A stretch of 64,000 nt of DNA from Aurantimonas coralicida_A (GCF_036016755.1 NZ_JAYXIH010000018.1:1-64000), one strand, 5' to 3'. Numbered from the stretch's first letter, positions 1 through 8,386 are shown. Numbers and translations: made by a program. Notes: generated by a model not told the origin, from the sequence alone.

Positions 1-431
1 ATAACGGTCCCAGCTACGTCGCCGGTGAGCTTGCGGACTATATCGAAGCGCAGAAGATGAGCCACGTGCGAGGGGCGCCGTTCCACCCGCAAACCCAAGG
101 CAAGATCGAGCGCTGGCACCAGACGCTGAAAAACCGGATCCTACTGGAAAACTACTTCCTGCCCGGCGACCTCGAGGGACAGATCGAGGCCTTCGTCGAG
201 CACTACAACCACCAGCGCTACCATGAGAGCCTGGGCAACGTGACACCCGCCGACGCCTACTTCGGCAGGGCTGCCGCAATCATCAGTGAGCGCGAAAGGA
301 TCAAGCGAAAGACCATCGAACATCGGCGCTTGCAGCACCGCAGGATCGCCGCCTAAACATCAATCCCCAGACGAGGCCGTCTCTCCTTAATTCGACGACC
401 AGTTTTGCGCCAAATGTTCTGACGACGGACA
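1..431 (+). mobile_element. Right end of an IS3-family insertion sequence (cut by window edge)
   Basis: The window opens inside an IS3-family element. The transposase reading frame runs off the left edge and stops at 356. About 75 bp further on, the sequence ends in GACGACGGACA at 421-431. IS3-family elements typically start TG and end CA, so I place the right terminus at about 431. This is an inference, because the left inverted repeat lies outside the window. The methyltransferase frame starts 18 bp later, so the IS probably inserted into the 5' part of that gene. Target duplication cannot be checked. Confidence 0.7.
3..356 (+). CDS. IS3-family transposase OrfB, integrase core, C-terminal part (partial)
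   Basis: This is the C-terminal part of a DDE (rve) integrase-type transposase. It catalyses strand transfer of the element. The frame is open from the left edge and begins NGPSYVAGEL, which is the conserved stretch following the second catalytic Asp (D-N-G). The motif FHPQTQGKIERWHQTLK follows, and its Glu in KIERW is the third catalytic residue. HYNHQRYHESLGNVTPADAYF is the usual IS3 C-terminal signature. About 118 codons are visible, against roughly 270-300 for a full OrfB, so the rest lies upstream of the window. The visible part is intact, so whether the element is active cannot be judged. Confidence 0.9.
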   Translation, partial: NGPSYVAGELADYIEAQKMSHVRGAPFHPQTQGKIERWHQTLKNRILLENYFLPGDLEGQIEAFVEHYNHQRYHESLGNVTPADAYFGRAAAIISERERIKRKTIEHRRLQHRRIAA

Positions 432-449
432 CCGCATCCCGGTCGCTCC

Positions 450-1559
450 ATGACGAGCGAAGGACGGGTGTTCCCGGCACCGTTGTGTAAGACAGCCTGC
501 CTCGATTGCGGCTACGGTTTCCATTCGCAGTCAGTCACCGCCGCAGACCGGACCGGTTTTTATGGAGATGATTACGATATCGGTCTTGCTGCGCCGGACG
601 CCGATAGAGCCCGTGCGGCGGACTACGCCGGGCACATAGAGCGGGTTCTGGCCACGTCCGAGCGCCCTGTCCGGGCAGGGAGCACGATTCTCGAACAGGG
701 CTGCGGCACCGGAGCACTTCTCACTATGCTGACGGACCGCTGGCGCTCTCACTCCGCTCTGGGGGTGGAGCCCGCGCCGCGTCTGGCGGAAGTGGCGGCC
801 TTGAGCGCGCACCCCCGCGCGCGCATCCAGACAGGATACGCGGAAGACGCAGCAACGGGCGAGAAATTCGACCTGGTTCTGTCGGTCAATGTGATCGAAC
901 ATTCGCTTGATCCCCGGCAATTTCTTTCGGTTTGCCGCGAGGCATTACGGGATGGTGGAACGATCGTGGTGGTCTGTCCTGATGGTGATACGCCCGATAC
1001 CGAACTCCTATTCCGCGATCATGTGTCAAGTTTTTCCAAGACCTCGATGAGCATCATCGCTGCTTCAGTCGGTCTGCGGGTACATGCACATGAAGCGCTG
1101 GACGGCCGGCAAATCGGTTTTCAGGTATTTCTCTTGGAGCCAGATCCGGCCCCTGGGCAGATGACGGAGCTTTTGGGGCAGCGGAGCAACGGCGAGGAAC
1201 TTGCTCGCGCACGGGACACCTATCTTGACCGCTGGCAAGCCGTGGAAGCGCGCACGCTTGCGCGGTTGGACGGAAGACGCTTTGCGATTTTCGGTATCGG
1301 GGAATTCGCAGACCTGCTCAACGCTTATGCGCCGGAATTGGTCCGGCGGGCCGAGATGTTCGTGGCCGATGATGTGGGCAAGGGAACGAAGTTCAACCTG
1401 CCTGTCGTCACGACCGACGAATTCCTTCAGGAGGAGACACTACCCTTGATCGCAGCAGTTAATCCACGCAGTTGGCCCTTCGTGAAAGCGCGTCTTGGCG
1501 CGGACGTGCCATGCCTGATCCACCCCGACCAACTTCACCATGCCGAGGTTCATTCATGA
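450..1559 (+). CDS. Class I SAM-dependent methyltransferase with C-terminal Rossmann domain, N-terminus probably truncated
   Basis: A 369-residue protein. Residues 82-88 (EQGCGTG) form SAM-binding motif I, and FDLVLSVNVIEH at about 140-151 is the post-motif region typical of UbiE/SmtA-like class I methyltransferases. The C-terminal third begins FAIFGIGEFADLL (about 278-290), a Rossmann-like domain seen in C-methyltransferase-type and NeuD-type sugar-modifying proteins. The N-terminus has one zinc knuckle (C17-x2-C20, CLDCG), but the first CxxC expected in such a zinc ribbon is missing. The start codon lies 18 bp after the presumed IS end, so the first cysteine pair was probably removed by the insertion. 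The stop overlaps the next start (ATGA), suggesting coupled translation with the oxygenase. The substrate is unknown; a sugar or small hydroxylated metabolite is likely. Confidence 0.75.
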   Translation: MTSEGRVFPAPLCKTACLDCGYGFHSQSVTAADRTGFYGDDYDIGLAAPDADRARAADYAGHIERVLATSERPVRAGSTILEQGCGTGALLTMLTDRWRSHSALGVEPAPRLAEVAALSAHPRARIQTGYAEDAATGEKFDLVLSVNVIEHSLDPRQFLSVCREALRDGGTIVVVCPDGDTPDTELLFRDHVSSFSKTSMSIIAASVGLRVHAHEALDGRQIGFQVFLLEPDPAPGQMTELLGQRSNGEELARARDTYLDRWQAVEARTLARLDGRRFAIFGIGEFADLLNAYAPELVRRAEMFVADDVGKGTKFNLPVVTTDEFLQEETLPLIAAVNPRSWPFVKARLGADVPCLIHPDQLHHAEVHS

Positions 1560-2377
1560 GCGAGGTTGCACGCTACGGAGTCAAGGAAACAATGGGCGCG
1601 CGCGACGCGCTCGACCTTTGCTGTGAAGAGTTACGCCTTTTAGGCTTTACCACCCTCCGGGCCGGGCTGTCGCAGTCACAGTTGGACGTCCTTTCGCGGG
1701 ACTTCGACCACGCGCTAGATAAATATGCTCAAAAGGCGGAACATGACGGCTTCGATCTGGATGAGATTGGAGAGCGTGATTCGATCCGGGTACTGCCGGC
1801 GATCGCACCTGAGTTTTGGAAAATTGCCTTCGACGAGGGTCTGCACGCGCTCTTGTCGCGAATGCTAGGCGATTACTACATCCTCAACCAGGTTAACGGG
1901 TTGGTGAACAGAGCCAATGCCGCGAAGTACGCGCAGTCCTCATACCACCGCGACCTGCCGTACCAGCATTTTACGAGTTCGCGCCCTCTTGCGATCAACG
2001 CTCTGTTTGCAATGGATGATTTCACCCTGGAAAATGGTGCCACGCGCGCGATTCCGGCCAGTCACAAGATGGAGGCCTTTCCCTCTGATGAGACCGTCCG
2101 CCGCCTGGAGAAGCAAATAGAGGTCCCGCGAGGCACTTTCATCGTGCTTGATTGCATGGTCTATCACGCAGGCTCCACGAATAGATCGAACAAGAACCGA
2201 CGAGCGGTAAATCACGTCTTCACGATTCCGATGCTGCGGCAGCAGTTGCACCTTCCTTCGGTGCTGAAGGAGCAGGAATTCAGTGAGCAGCAAAGAAAAA
2301 TACTCGGCTATGGTCTCGATGAGTATCGATCGGTTCCGGAATGGCTTTCCGCGCGCCAAGTGACAAGGAAGGATTGA
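1556..2377 (+). CDS. Phytanoyl-CoA dioxygenase (PhyH) family oxygenase
   Basis: A 273-residue non-heme Fe(II)/2-oxoglutarate-dependent oxygenase of the PhyH family. The 2-His-1-carboxylate facial triad is visible as H131-x-D133 (YHRDLPYQ) and H204 (VYHAGSTN), followed by an arginine-rich NKNRRAVNH segment that would hold 2-oxoglutarate. GATRAIPASH at about 161-170 is the usual loop before the distal strand. I chose the ATG at 1556 because it overlaps the methyltransferase stop; a longer frame from 1472 reads through coding sequence of that gene. The pair looks like a hydroxylase plus methyltransferase tailoring unit. The substrate cannot be predicted. Confidence 0.8.
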   Translation: MSEVARYGVKETMGARDALDLCCEELRLLGFTTLRAGLSQSQLDVLSRDFDHALDKYAQKAEHDGFDLDEIGERDSIRVLPAIAPEFWKIAFDEGLHALLSRMLGDYYILNQVNGLVNRANAAKYAQSSYHRDLPYQHFTSSRPLAINALFAMDDFTLENGATRAIPASHKMEAFPSDETVRRLEKQIEVPRGTFIVLDCMVYHAGSTNRSNKNRRAVNHVFTIPMLRQQLHLPSVLKEQEFSEQQRKILGYGLDEYRSVPEWLSARQVTRKD

Positions 2378-2412
2378 ACCTTCGACCATTTGCGAGATGC
2401 CGCCTAAACGCG

Positions 2413-3084
2413 TCAGATGGATCGGAGTCGACTGCTCGGAACGCGCGCCCGCTCCGTGCCGCGTGGAGCGTAGACACCTTCGTCGTCGGCGTTCTCCAGC
2501 ATCAGGGCGCCGGCACCGATCACACATCTGCGGCCGATCGTAACATGGTCGCGGATGGTCACGTTGACACCCACGAAGCTCCCTGCACCGATCCGTACGC
2601 CGCCCGACACCACAATATGGGAGGCAAGAAAACAATTGTCCTCGATCACCGAGTGATGACCGATGTGGTTTCCGCTCCATAACGTGACGTTGTCCCCGAT
2701 CCGCACGAAGGGCTGGATGGTGTTGTCCTCGAGGATGAAGGCGTTATGGCCCGGAGAGAAACCTGGAAAGACGGTCGCCTTGGAACTCACGTAAGAGGCA
2801 AGCCGATAGCCCTCGTCACTCATCTGCGTGACTTTCTGAGTCCGCAATTCATTGAGCTTTGCGTAACTCACGGCCACGAACGCGTTGGTGGCCGTGGGCG
2901 GAAAGTGGGCGGCGAGCTCTTCCATAGCGACGACGGGCTTACCGCAAAACGCGTCCTCCTTCAGGTAAGCGCCATCGACTGCAAATGCCGCCACATCGAG
3001 GTCGCTGTCATGATGAAAATAGAAATCGGCAAGTTCAGCGATCTCGCCGGTGCCGAATATGACCAGCTTTGAATTTCGTCTCAT
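2413..3084 (-). CDS. NeuD/PglD-like sugar O- or N-acyltransferase (hexapeptide repeat)
   Basis: A 223-residue two-domain protein. The N-terminal Rossmann-like domain begins KLVIFGTGEIAEL (about 6-18) and extends to about residue 85. The C-terminal half is a left-handed parallel beta helix built of hexapeptide repeats, seen as IGDNVTLWSG, IEDNCFLAS, IGAGSFVGVN, IGRRCVIGAG. This arrangement is typical of NeuD/PglD acetyltransferases, which acetylate amino sugars or sialic-acid-like sugars of surface glycans. The gene converges on the PhyH gene, 35 bp away. Its N-terminal domain resembles the C-terminal domain of the methyltransferase at 450-1559, which suggests related substrates. The acyl acceptor is unknown. 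Confidence 0.8.
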   Translation of the reverse strand: MRRNSKLVIFGTGEIAELADFYFHHDSDLDVAAFAVDGAYLKEDAFCGKPVVAMEELAAHFPPTATNAFVAVSYAKLNELRTQKVTQMSDEGYRLASYVSSKATVFPGFSPGHNAFILEDNTIQPFVRIGDNVTLWSGNHIGHHSVIEDNCFLASHIVVSGGVRIGAGSFVGVNVTIRDHVTIGRRCVIGAGALMLENADDEGVYAPRGTERARVPSSRLRSI

Positions 3085-3410
3085 CGTGCGCTCCTGCTAG
3101 GCGCGGCACATCGGGCGTCGGGACCGATGTGTGCTCGCGACGAGTCTCTGCTCCGGTTGTGGGGAGACGAGTGATCTTGCGTCATGGGATTCGGCCCGCC
3201 GGATTCTAATGACATGCTGTTTGGGCACAACCAAGACTAGGAAGCGAGTATAAGCTGTCCTGCGTGTCACCGTCGAGTCGGTGGATACCGACGCGTGCCG
3301 AGTGCTGGGCGGTTAACGCCTCCCACGTTCGCATCGGCCGATCACGGTGGTTCGATCTCCAATAGCTGTCGCTTGGCAATCCATAAATCGGCTCTTTGGT
3401 AGCCGCTACT
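3085..3410. other. Intergenic region without a recognised gene
   Basis: This is 326 bp between the start of the acetyltransferase gene and the end of kdgK. It should carry the acetyltransferase promoter near its left end. I see no credible frame, RNA gene or strong hairpin. A long antisense frame over 3206-3997 is a shadow of kdgK. This is also where the accessory segment of the window gives way to housekeeping-type genes. Confidence 0.5.
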
Positions 3411-4316
3411 CTATCGCAGCAAGGCGCCGTAGTGCTGGACGACCTGCGCGGCCAACGCGTGGCCTTTGCGGGCGGCATCGACCGGCGGCAGGCCGTCGAG
3501 GCGCGCGGCGAAATAGGCCGCGCTGAAACTGTCGCCGGCACCCGTTGTGTCGAGCGCTTGCGCGACGGCCTCAGCTGCGACCTGTTCACGCGTATTGGCA
3601 TAAGCGACGAGTGCCGGATCGGGGCCATCCTTGACCACCACCTCGTCCGCACCGAGGCCGAGATAGCGGTCGGCGGTTTCAGCCAGAGAGGCATCGCCAA
3701 ACGCGGCTTTCTCGTCGGGAAAGCTCGGCAGGCAAATCGTCGAGACGCCAGCGGCGGCTTTGATCGAACGGCGCATTTCGGCGGGATCGGGCCAGAGGCG
3801 TGGGCGGATATTGGGGTCGAAGGCGACGGCTTTCCCGGCGGCCTTCGCCGCGCCGAGCTTTTCGAGCAGCGCGTTTCGATCCGTGGCCGGCAGGATCGCC
3901 AGGGTGATGCCGGAAAAATAGAAGGCGTCGCCGCCCGCGAATGCCGCTTCGAGGTGGCCGGGATCGGCGGCGAGTTGCTTCGCCGCGCTGGTGTCACGCC
4001 AATAGGAGAAGCTGCGCTCGGCGCCGTCGAGATGGATCATGTAGAGCCCCGGCATGGCCCCATCGATGCGCCGCACCGGGGTCGTCTCGATACCGGCCTC
4101 GGCGAAGAAGGCGAGCATCTCGTTGGAGGTGGGGTCGGTGCCGAGTGCGGTCAGATAGGCGACCCGCCACTCCGCGTCGAGCTCGCGGCGCAGGTACCAG
4201 GCGGTGTTGAAGGTGTCGCCGGCAAAGCCCTTGCGGTAGAGACCCTCTCCGGCCGAGGCGAGCTCGATCATGCATTCGCCGATCGCAACGATGCGGCGGG
4301 TCGAAGCGGGGGTCAC
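3411..4316 (-). CDS. kdgK: PfkB-family sugar kinase, probably 2-keto-3-deoxygluconate kinase
   Basis: A 301-residue ribokinase/PfkB-fold kinase. The N-terminus IVAIGECMIEL is typical of KdgK. The C-terminal PfkB signature DTTGAGDSF lies at residues 256-264, with D262 as the catalytic base. Conversion of 2-keto-3-deoxygluconate plus ATP to KDPG would be the step after mannonate dehydratase. The GTG start at 4316 overlaps the uxuA stop in a GTGA tetranucleotide, so the two genes are translationally coupled. The frame stays open upstream for another 394 codons, but that part is a shadow of uxuA. The KDG-kinase assignment rests mainly on the uxuA coupling; other PfkB substrates are possible. Confidence 0.85.
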   Translation of the reverse strand: MTPASTRRIVAIGECMIELASAGEGLYRKGFAGDTFNTAWYLRRELDAEWRVAYLTALGTDPTSNEMLAFFAEAGIETTPVRRIDGAMPGLYMIHLDGAERSFSYWRDTSAAKQLAADPGHLEAAFAGGDAFYFSGITLAILPATDRNALLEKLGAAKAAGKAVAFDPNIRPRLWPDPAEMRRSIKAAAGVSTICLPSFPDEKAAFGDASLAETADRYLGLGADEVVVKDGPDPALVAYANTREQVAAEAVAQALDTTGAGDSFSAAYFAARLDGLPPVDAARKGHALAAQVVQHYGALLR

Positions 4317-5509
4317 GACGCGCTTCCTTCCAAGGCTTCGATGGCGGCCATGACGCCGCGCAGTTCCGCAAGGCCGCGCATCCGCCCGATCACCGGATAG
4401 CCGGGATGCGTGCCCCGGCCGATATCCGACAGAAGCTCGTGGCCGTGATCGGGCCGCATCGGGATCTGCCAGTCGGCGCGGCCCTCGGCCCGGCGGCGGC
4501 GCTCCTCGGCCATCAGCACGCGCACCAGCGCCACCATGTCGATGTCGCCGGCGAGATGATCGGCCTCCTCGAAGGAGCCGTCGGCATCCTTGGCGACGTT
4601 GCGCAGATGCGCGAAATGGATTTTGTCGGCGAATTGCTGGGCGATACCCGGCACGTCGTTCAAGGGATTGGCGCCCAGCGAGCCCGAGCAGAGCGTCAGG
4701 CCGTTGGAAGGGGAAGGAACGGCATCGAGCACGAAGGCGATGTCCTCGGCATTGGAGACGATGCGCGGCAGCCCGAAGAGCGGTCGCGGCGGATCGTCGG
4801 GATGGACGCAAAGGCGCATGCCGGCCGCCTCTGCTGTGGGAATGATCGCTTCGAGGAAGCGTTTGAAATTGGCGCGGACGTCGTCGCGGGTGACGCCGTC
4901 GTAGCGCTTCAGGATGTCGCGGAGGCCGGGCACATCGTAGCGCGCATAGGCGCCGGGCAGGCCGGCCATGATCGCCGCGAGAAGCCGCTCGCGATCGGCG
5001 GCATCCGAGGCATCGAACCACGCCTTGGCGCGATCGAGAACCTCGGGTGAGACGTCCTCCGCCGCCCCCGGCCGCTCCAGCATGAAGACGTCGAAGGCGG
5101 CGTATTCGTGCAGGTTGAAGCGCAGGCTCGTACCGCCACCGGCCAGTGGCGCGGCCAGTTCGGTCCGCGTCCAGTCGAGCAGCGGCATGAAATTGTAGCA
5201 GACCGTGTCGATGCCGCGGGCGGCGAGATTGCGCAGCGACTGCCGGTAGGTCTCGAACAGCGGCTCCAGATCGCTGTCGCCGAGCTTGATTCGCTCGTGC
5301 ACCGGCAGGCTTTCGACGACGCGCCAAGTGAGACCCAGCGACGGGTCCGCTTCGATCAGCGCCTGGCGGGCCGCAATCGCCTCGATGGGCCAGACCTCGC
5401 CATAGGGGATCTCGTGCAGGGCATTGACGATGCCGCGGGCCCCGGTCTGGCGGATTTCGGCCAGAGCGATCTTGTCGGCCGGACCGAACCAGCGCCACGT
5501 CTCCTGCAT
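4313..5509 (-). CDS. uxuA: Mannonate dehydratase
   Basis: A 398-residue xylose-isomerase-like TIM-barrel enzyme that dehydrates D-mannonate to 2-keto-3-deoxygluconate (EC 4.2.1.8) in the glucuronate branch of hexuronate catabolism. Diagnostic segments are TWRWFGPADK-like residues at the N-terminus (ETWRWFGP), HEIPYGEVW, VCYNFMPLLDWTRT, RLCVHPDDPP, LCSGSLGANP and MRPDHGHEL. The His/Asp/Cys residues in these are expected metal and substrate ligands. Length matches UxuA (about 395-400). It is the first gene of the uxuA-kdgK operon. No uxuB, uxaC or GntR-type UxuR regulator is in the window, so the rest of the pathway must be encoded elsewhere. Confidence 0.93.
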   Translation of the reverse strand: MQETWRWFGPADKIALAEIRQTGARGIVNALHEIPYGEVWPIEAIAARQALIEADPSLGLTWRVVESLPVHERIKLGDSDLEPLFETYRQSLRNLAARGIDTVCYNFMPLLDWTRTELAAPLAGGGTSLRFNLHEYAAFDVFMLERPGAAEDVSPEVLDRAKAWFDASDAADRERLLAAIMAGLPGAYARYDVPGLRDILKRYDGVTRDDVRANFKRFLEAIIPTAEAAGMRLCVHPDDPPRPLFGLPRIVSNAEDIAFVLDAVPSPSNGLTLCSGSLGANPLNDVPGIAQQFADKIHFAHLRNVAKDADGSFEEADHLAGDIDMVALVRVLMAEERRRRAEGRADWQIPMRPDHGHELLSDIGRGTHPGYPVIGRMRGLAELRGVMAAIEALEGSAS

Positions 5510-5626
5510 ATGTCCCCCTGTTGGCCGTTGGAATCAGGTGTCAGCCGGCTCGCCCGTCCGTTCGATAGCAAACAGGGTTTGAACCGCAAGCCTATCTTCT
5601 TTAACACTGCCGCTGGGAGGAATGGC

Positions 5627-6391
5627 GTGGATGATCAAATGATGGCCCAAACTTCCCCGGTCGAGCGGCTGGATATTCACAACTCGGAACTCCCAGTCCT
5701 ATGCCGCGCCTGCGAAGCACGGCATCGGGGCGTCTGCGGCGCGCTGTCACCGGATCAGTTGATCACGCTCAGCAAGCACACGTCCCGGCATGCCTATGGC
5801 AGCGATGAAGAACTGGTGCCTGCCGGCGAAGGCGCGCGCCGCTATTCCAACATTCTGAGCGGCGTGGTGAAGCTGACGCGGTTGATGGCCGACGGGCGCC
5901 AGCAGATCGTCGGCCTGCAATTCGCGCCGGACTTTCTCGGCCGCCCCTTCAAGAGCCAGACGGTGGCCTCGGCCGAAGCGGCGACAGGAGTCACCGTCTG
6001 CTCCTTTCCCAAGAGTATCATCGAAGAAATGGTCGCCACGACGCCGGAGCTCCAGCATAAGCTGCACGAGCAGTCCTTGAAGGAACTCGACGAGGCGCGC
6101 GAGTGGATTCTCACGCTCGGCCGCAAATCGGCGGCGGAGAAGGTGGCGAGTTTTCTGTTCCTGATCGCCTCCCATATCGATCCCGAGCAGTTGGGGGCTG
6201 ACGGTCCCATCTGCTTCGAATTGCCGCTCAAGCGTGCCGACATCGCCGATTTTCTCGGTCTCACCATCGAGACCGTCAGCCGCCAGATCACCAAACTGCG
6301 AAGGACCGGCACGATCGTCGTCGAGCACAACCGAACCGTCACCGTGCCCAACCTGCGCCTGCTGCAGGAGTGCTGCGAAGTCGACCGCTGA
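5627..6391 (+). CDS. fnrL: FNR-type oxygen-sensing transcription regulator (FnrL/FnrN)
   Basis: A 254-residue Crp/Fnr-family activator. Counting from the chosen GTG start, cysteines C26-x2-C29-x7-C37 plus C125 are the four ligands expected for an oxygen-labile [4Fe-4S] cluster. A cyclic-nucleotide-binding-type domain occupies about 45-165. The HTH near the C-terminus reads ADIADFLGLTIETVSRQI; the E-x-x-S-R pattern is the one that reads TTGAT half sites in FNR. I chose GTG at 5627 because GGGAGG at 5615-5620 sits 6 bp upstream; ATG at 5639 or 5642 is also possible. The frame continues upstream only as a shadow of uxuA. It lies just upstream of hemN and the cbb3 locus, where two FNR boxes occur. 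Confidence 0.92.
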   Translation: MDDQMMAQTSPVERLDIHNSELPVLCRACEARHRGVCGALSPDQLITLSKHTSRHAYGSDEELVPAGEGARRYSNILSGVVKLTRLMADGRQQIVGLQFAPDFLGRPFKSQTVASAEAATGVTVCSFPKSIIEEMVATTPELQHKLHEQSLKELDEAREWILTLGRKSAAEKVASFLFLIASHIDPEQLGADGPICFELPLKRADIADFLGLTIETVSRQITKLRRTGTIVVEHNRTVTVPNLRLLQECCEVDR

Positions 6392-6424
6392 GACTGGGCG
6401 TCTCGGCCGGCGTGGTCGCCCGCT

Positions 6425-7783
6425 TCACACCGCCTTGGAATACCGGAATGCCGACGTCTTCAGATGCGCGTCGAACCGGGCCGCGACGATGCGCGTGAAC
6501 GGCCGGGCGTCGTCCGGGATCACGAAGCGGTCGGCCTCGACGCGGCAAAGCCCGTCGGTGTCGCTTGTGGCGATCATGCGGGCTTCCGCGATATAGGGCG
6601 CGGCGGCCGCGCCGAATCGGGCTTCCAGGTCGGCAAAGCAGACGGCGAAGTCGCACATCAGCCGTTCGATCCAATAGGCGCGAACGCGGTCGTCATCGCT
6701 CAGCCGGTAGCCGCGCCCGACGGGGAGACGGTCGGCGTCGACGGCAGCGCGATAGGATGCGGTCGGAACGATGTTCTGTACGTAGCCGTCGCGAAGCCGT
6801 CCGATCGAAGAGGCGCCGAGCCCGATCATCGTTGCGCAGGCGTCCGTCGTATAGCCCTGAAAATTGCGGTGCAGCGTGCCTGTGCGCGCCGCTTCGGCGA
6901 GCGTGTCGTGCGGCAGCGCGAAGTGATCGATGCCGATCGCCGCGTAACCGGCCGCGACCAGCGCCGCCTCGGCGAGGCGCGCCTGTCGGAAGCGCTCCGT
7001 CTGATCCGGCAAATCCTCGTCCCGGATCATCGTCTGATGCTTCTTCAGCCACGGCATGTGGGCATAACCGAACAGCGCGATGCGGTCCGGCGCGAGATCG
7101 ACGACCTTCTCCAGCGTTGCGGCAAGCCGCCTTTCCGTCTGCAACGGCAGGCCGTAAAGGGCGTCGATATTCAGGGAGCCGATGCCGATCGCGCGCAGGC
7201 TTGCGATGACCTCCCGGGTCAATTCGAAGCTCTGGGGCCGATTGATGGCGGCCTGCACGGCGGGATCGAAATCCTGAACGCCGATGCTCGCCCGCGTCAT
7301 GCCCAGCGCCGTGAGGCCGTCGAGCGTGTCGTCGGTGACGTCGGACGGGTCGATCTCGACACTGATTTCGGTCGCCGCGTCGATCGTGAAGGCCTCACGA
7401 AGAGCGTCGGACAGGCGTTGAAAGTCGCCGGAGCGCATCAGGCTAGGGGAGCCGCCGCCGAAGTGGAGTTGCGCCACCGGTGCCGGAAAACCGATCGCCC
7501 GCGAGACCAGCGCGATCTCGCGCAACAAGGAGGCGACGTAGTCCGCGACCGGGCCATACTGCCTGGTATGTTTGGTGTGGCAGCCGCAGAACCAGCACAG
7601 CCGGTCGCAATAGGGAACGTGGATATACAGTGAGACGCGCTCGCTTTGGCCGATCGCGCCCAGCATCTCGGGCAGCAGCGTCGGGCCGAGATCGGCCTCG
7701 AAATGCGGCGCCGTCGGATAGCTCGTATAGCGGGGAACCGGCTCGCTGTAGCGGGCCAGGATCAATGCTGGATCACGCACCAC
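6425..7783 (-). CDS. hemN: Oxygen-independent coproporphyrinogen III oxidase (radical SAM)
   Basis: A 452-residue radical SAM enzyme that decarboxylates coproporphyrinogen III to protoporphyrinogen IX without oxygen (EC 1.3.98.3). The motif C59-x3-C63-x2-C66-x-C68 (YCDRLCWFCGC) is the HemN-specific cluster motif, with the extra cysteine lacking in HemW. FGGGSPSLM, SVEIDPSDVTD and ASIGVQDFD are conserved SAM-binding and core segments, and the C-terminal HemN domain is complete. The start overlaps the end of the hemerythrin-like gene by 11 bp, so the two form one operon. It supplies heme for the cbb3 oxidase under low oxygen, and an FNR box sits upstream of the operon. Confidence 0.95.
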   Translation of the reverse strand: MVRDPALILARYSEPVPRYTSYPTAPHFEADLGPTLLPEMLGAIGQSERVSLYIHVPYCDRLCWFCGCHTKHTRQYGPVADYVASLLREIALVSRAIGFPAPVAQLHFGGGSPSLMRSGDFQRLSDALREAFTIDAATEISVEIDPSDVTDDTLDGLTALGMTRASIGVQDFDPAVQAAINRPQSFELTREVIASLRAIGIGSLNIDALYGLPLQTERRLAATLEKVVDLAPDRIALFGYAHMPWLKKHQTMIRDEDLPDQTERFRQARLAEAALVAAGYAAIGIDHFALPHDTLAEAARTGTLHRNFQGYTTDACATMIGLGASSIGRLRDGYVQNIVPTASYRAAVDADRLPVGRGYRLSDDDRVRAYWIERLMCDFAVCFADLEARFGAAAAPYIAEARMIATSDTDGLCRVEADRFVIPDDARPFTRIVAARFDAHLKTSAFRYSKAV

Positions 7784-8309
7784 GACTCACCTCGATCTGT
7801 TTCAGCAGCGGGACGATTTGGGCCTTCTCGAAAGCGATATGGCGTCTCATGCCGCCGAAGAAGCCGCGCAGCATGTAGCCGAGGGCCTCGGGATTGCGCG
7901 GTTCGAGACCGCTGACGAAGCCGATGAGCGCTTCCGCCAGCTCTTCGGCGAACATGTCGTCCTCCCAGTGCTCGAAATGGAGGCTCTCCAGCGCTTCCTT
8001 GATGTCCGCGTCCCGGGCGAAGCGTGATTTCAGGAGCGGAAACAGTACGGATTCCTCGAAATCGTGAGCACTCATGACGGTCGGGCAAAGGCTGCGCGCG
8101 ACATGCAGCGCATCCTGGCGATCGACGTGATCGGGCAGGTGGTCGGCAATATCCTCCAGACGGTTGCACAGGTCCGACAATACCCGGAAATGACCGCTGA
8201 GCCGGCTGACGAGGCTCTCGCCGCCCTGCGAAAAAACGCCGGCACCGATCGACCGCAAGGGGGCGGCTCCACGCCCTATCGCGCGTCTTCGTTGTGCCCT
8301 GGATCGCAT
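7773..8309 (-). CDS. Hemerythrin HHE-domain protein
   Basis: A four-helix hemerythrin-like protein of 178 residues from the chosen start. Expected di-iron ligands are visible as H40 (SGHFRVL), H82 with nearby acidic residues (SAHDFEESVLFPLL), H111/H114 (HFEHWEDDMF) and H157 (RRHIAFEKAQIVPLL). Such proteins bind oxygen or NO. I chose ATG 8309 because GGAG lies 7 bp upstream and because FNR-dependent transcription from the box at 8373-8386 would be predicted to begin near 8338. That would exclude the longer start at 8348, which has no ribosome binding site and overlaps a TATGAA-like -10. It is cotranscribed with hemN and divergent from ccoN, so it is probably part of the low-oxygen regulon as an oxygen/NO buffer or sensor. 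Confidence 0.85.
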   Translation of the reverse strand: MRSRAQRRRAIGRGAAPLRSIGAGVFSQGGESLVSRLSGHFRVLSDLCNRLEDIADHLPDHVDRQDALHVARSLCPTVMSAHDFEESVLFPLLKSRFARDADIKEALESLHFEHWEDDMFAEELAEALIGFVSGLEPRNPEALGYMLRGFFGGMRRHIAFEKAQIVPLLKQIEVSRGA

Positions 8310-8372
8310 TTCTAGACTCCGGCGGCGGTCATCGGCTGGACCATTCATAGACGTCAGCAGGCACTAACCTCC

Positions 8373-8386
8373 TTGATCCAAGTCAA
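8373..8386. promoter_or_regulatory. FNR box between hemerythrin-hemN and ccoNOQP
   Basis: TTGATCCAAGTCAA matches the FNR/FnrL consensus TTGAT-N4-ATCAA with a single difference (G for A). Its centre is at 8379.5. A class II start 41.5 bp away would be near 8421 for ccoN (63-nt leader) and near 8338 for the divergent hemerythrin-hemN operon (29-nt leader). A TATGAA-like -10 lies correctly for the leftward promoter. One box may therefore serve both directions. Confidence 0.85.

Noticed and set aside
3411..5498. A single 695-codon frame covering kdgK and uxuA
   Set aside because: The upstream 394 codons are a different-frame shadow of uxuA; kdgK starts at GTG 4316 with a GTGA overlap.
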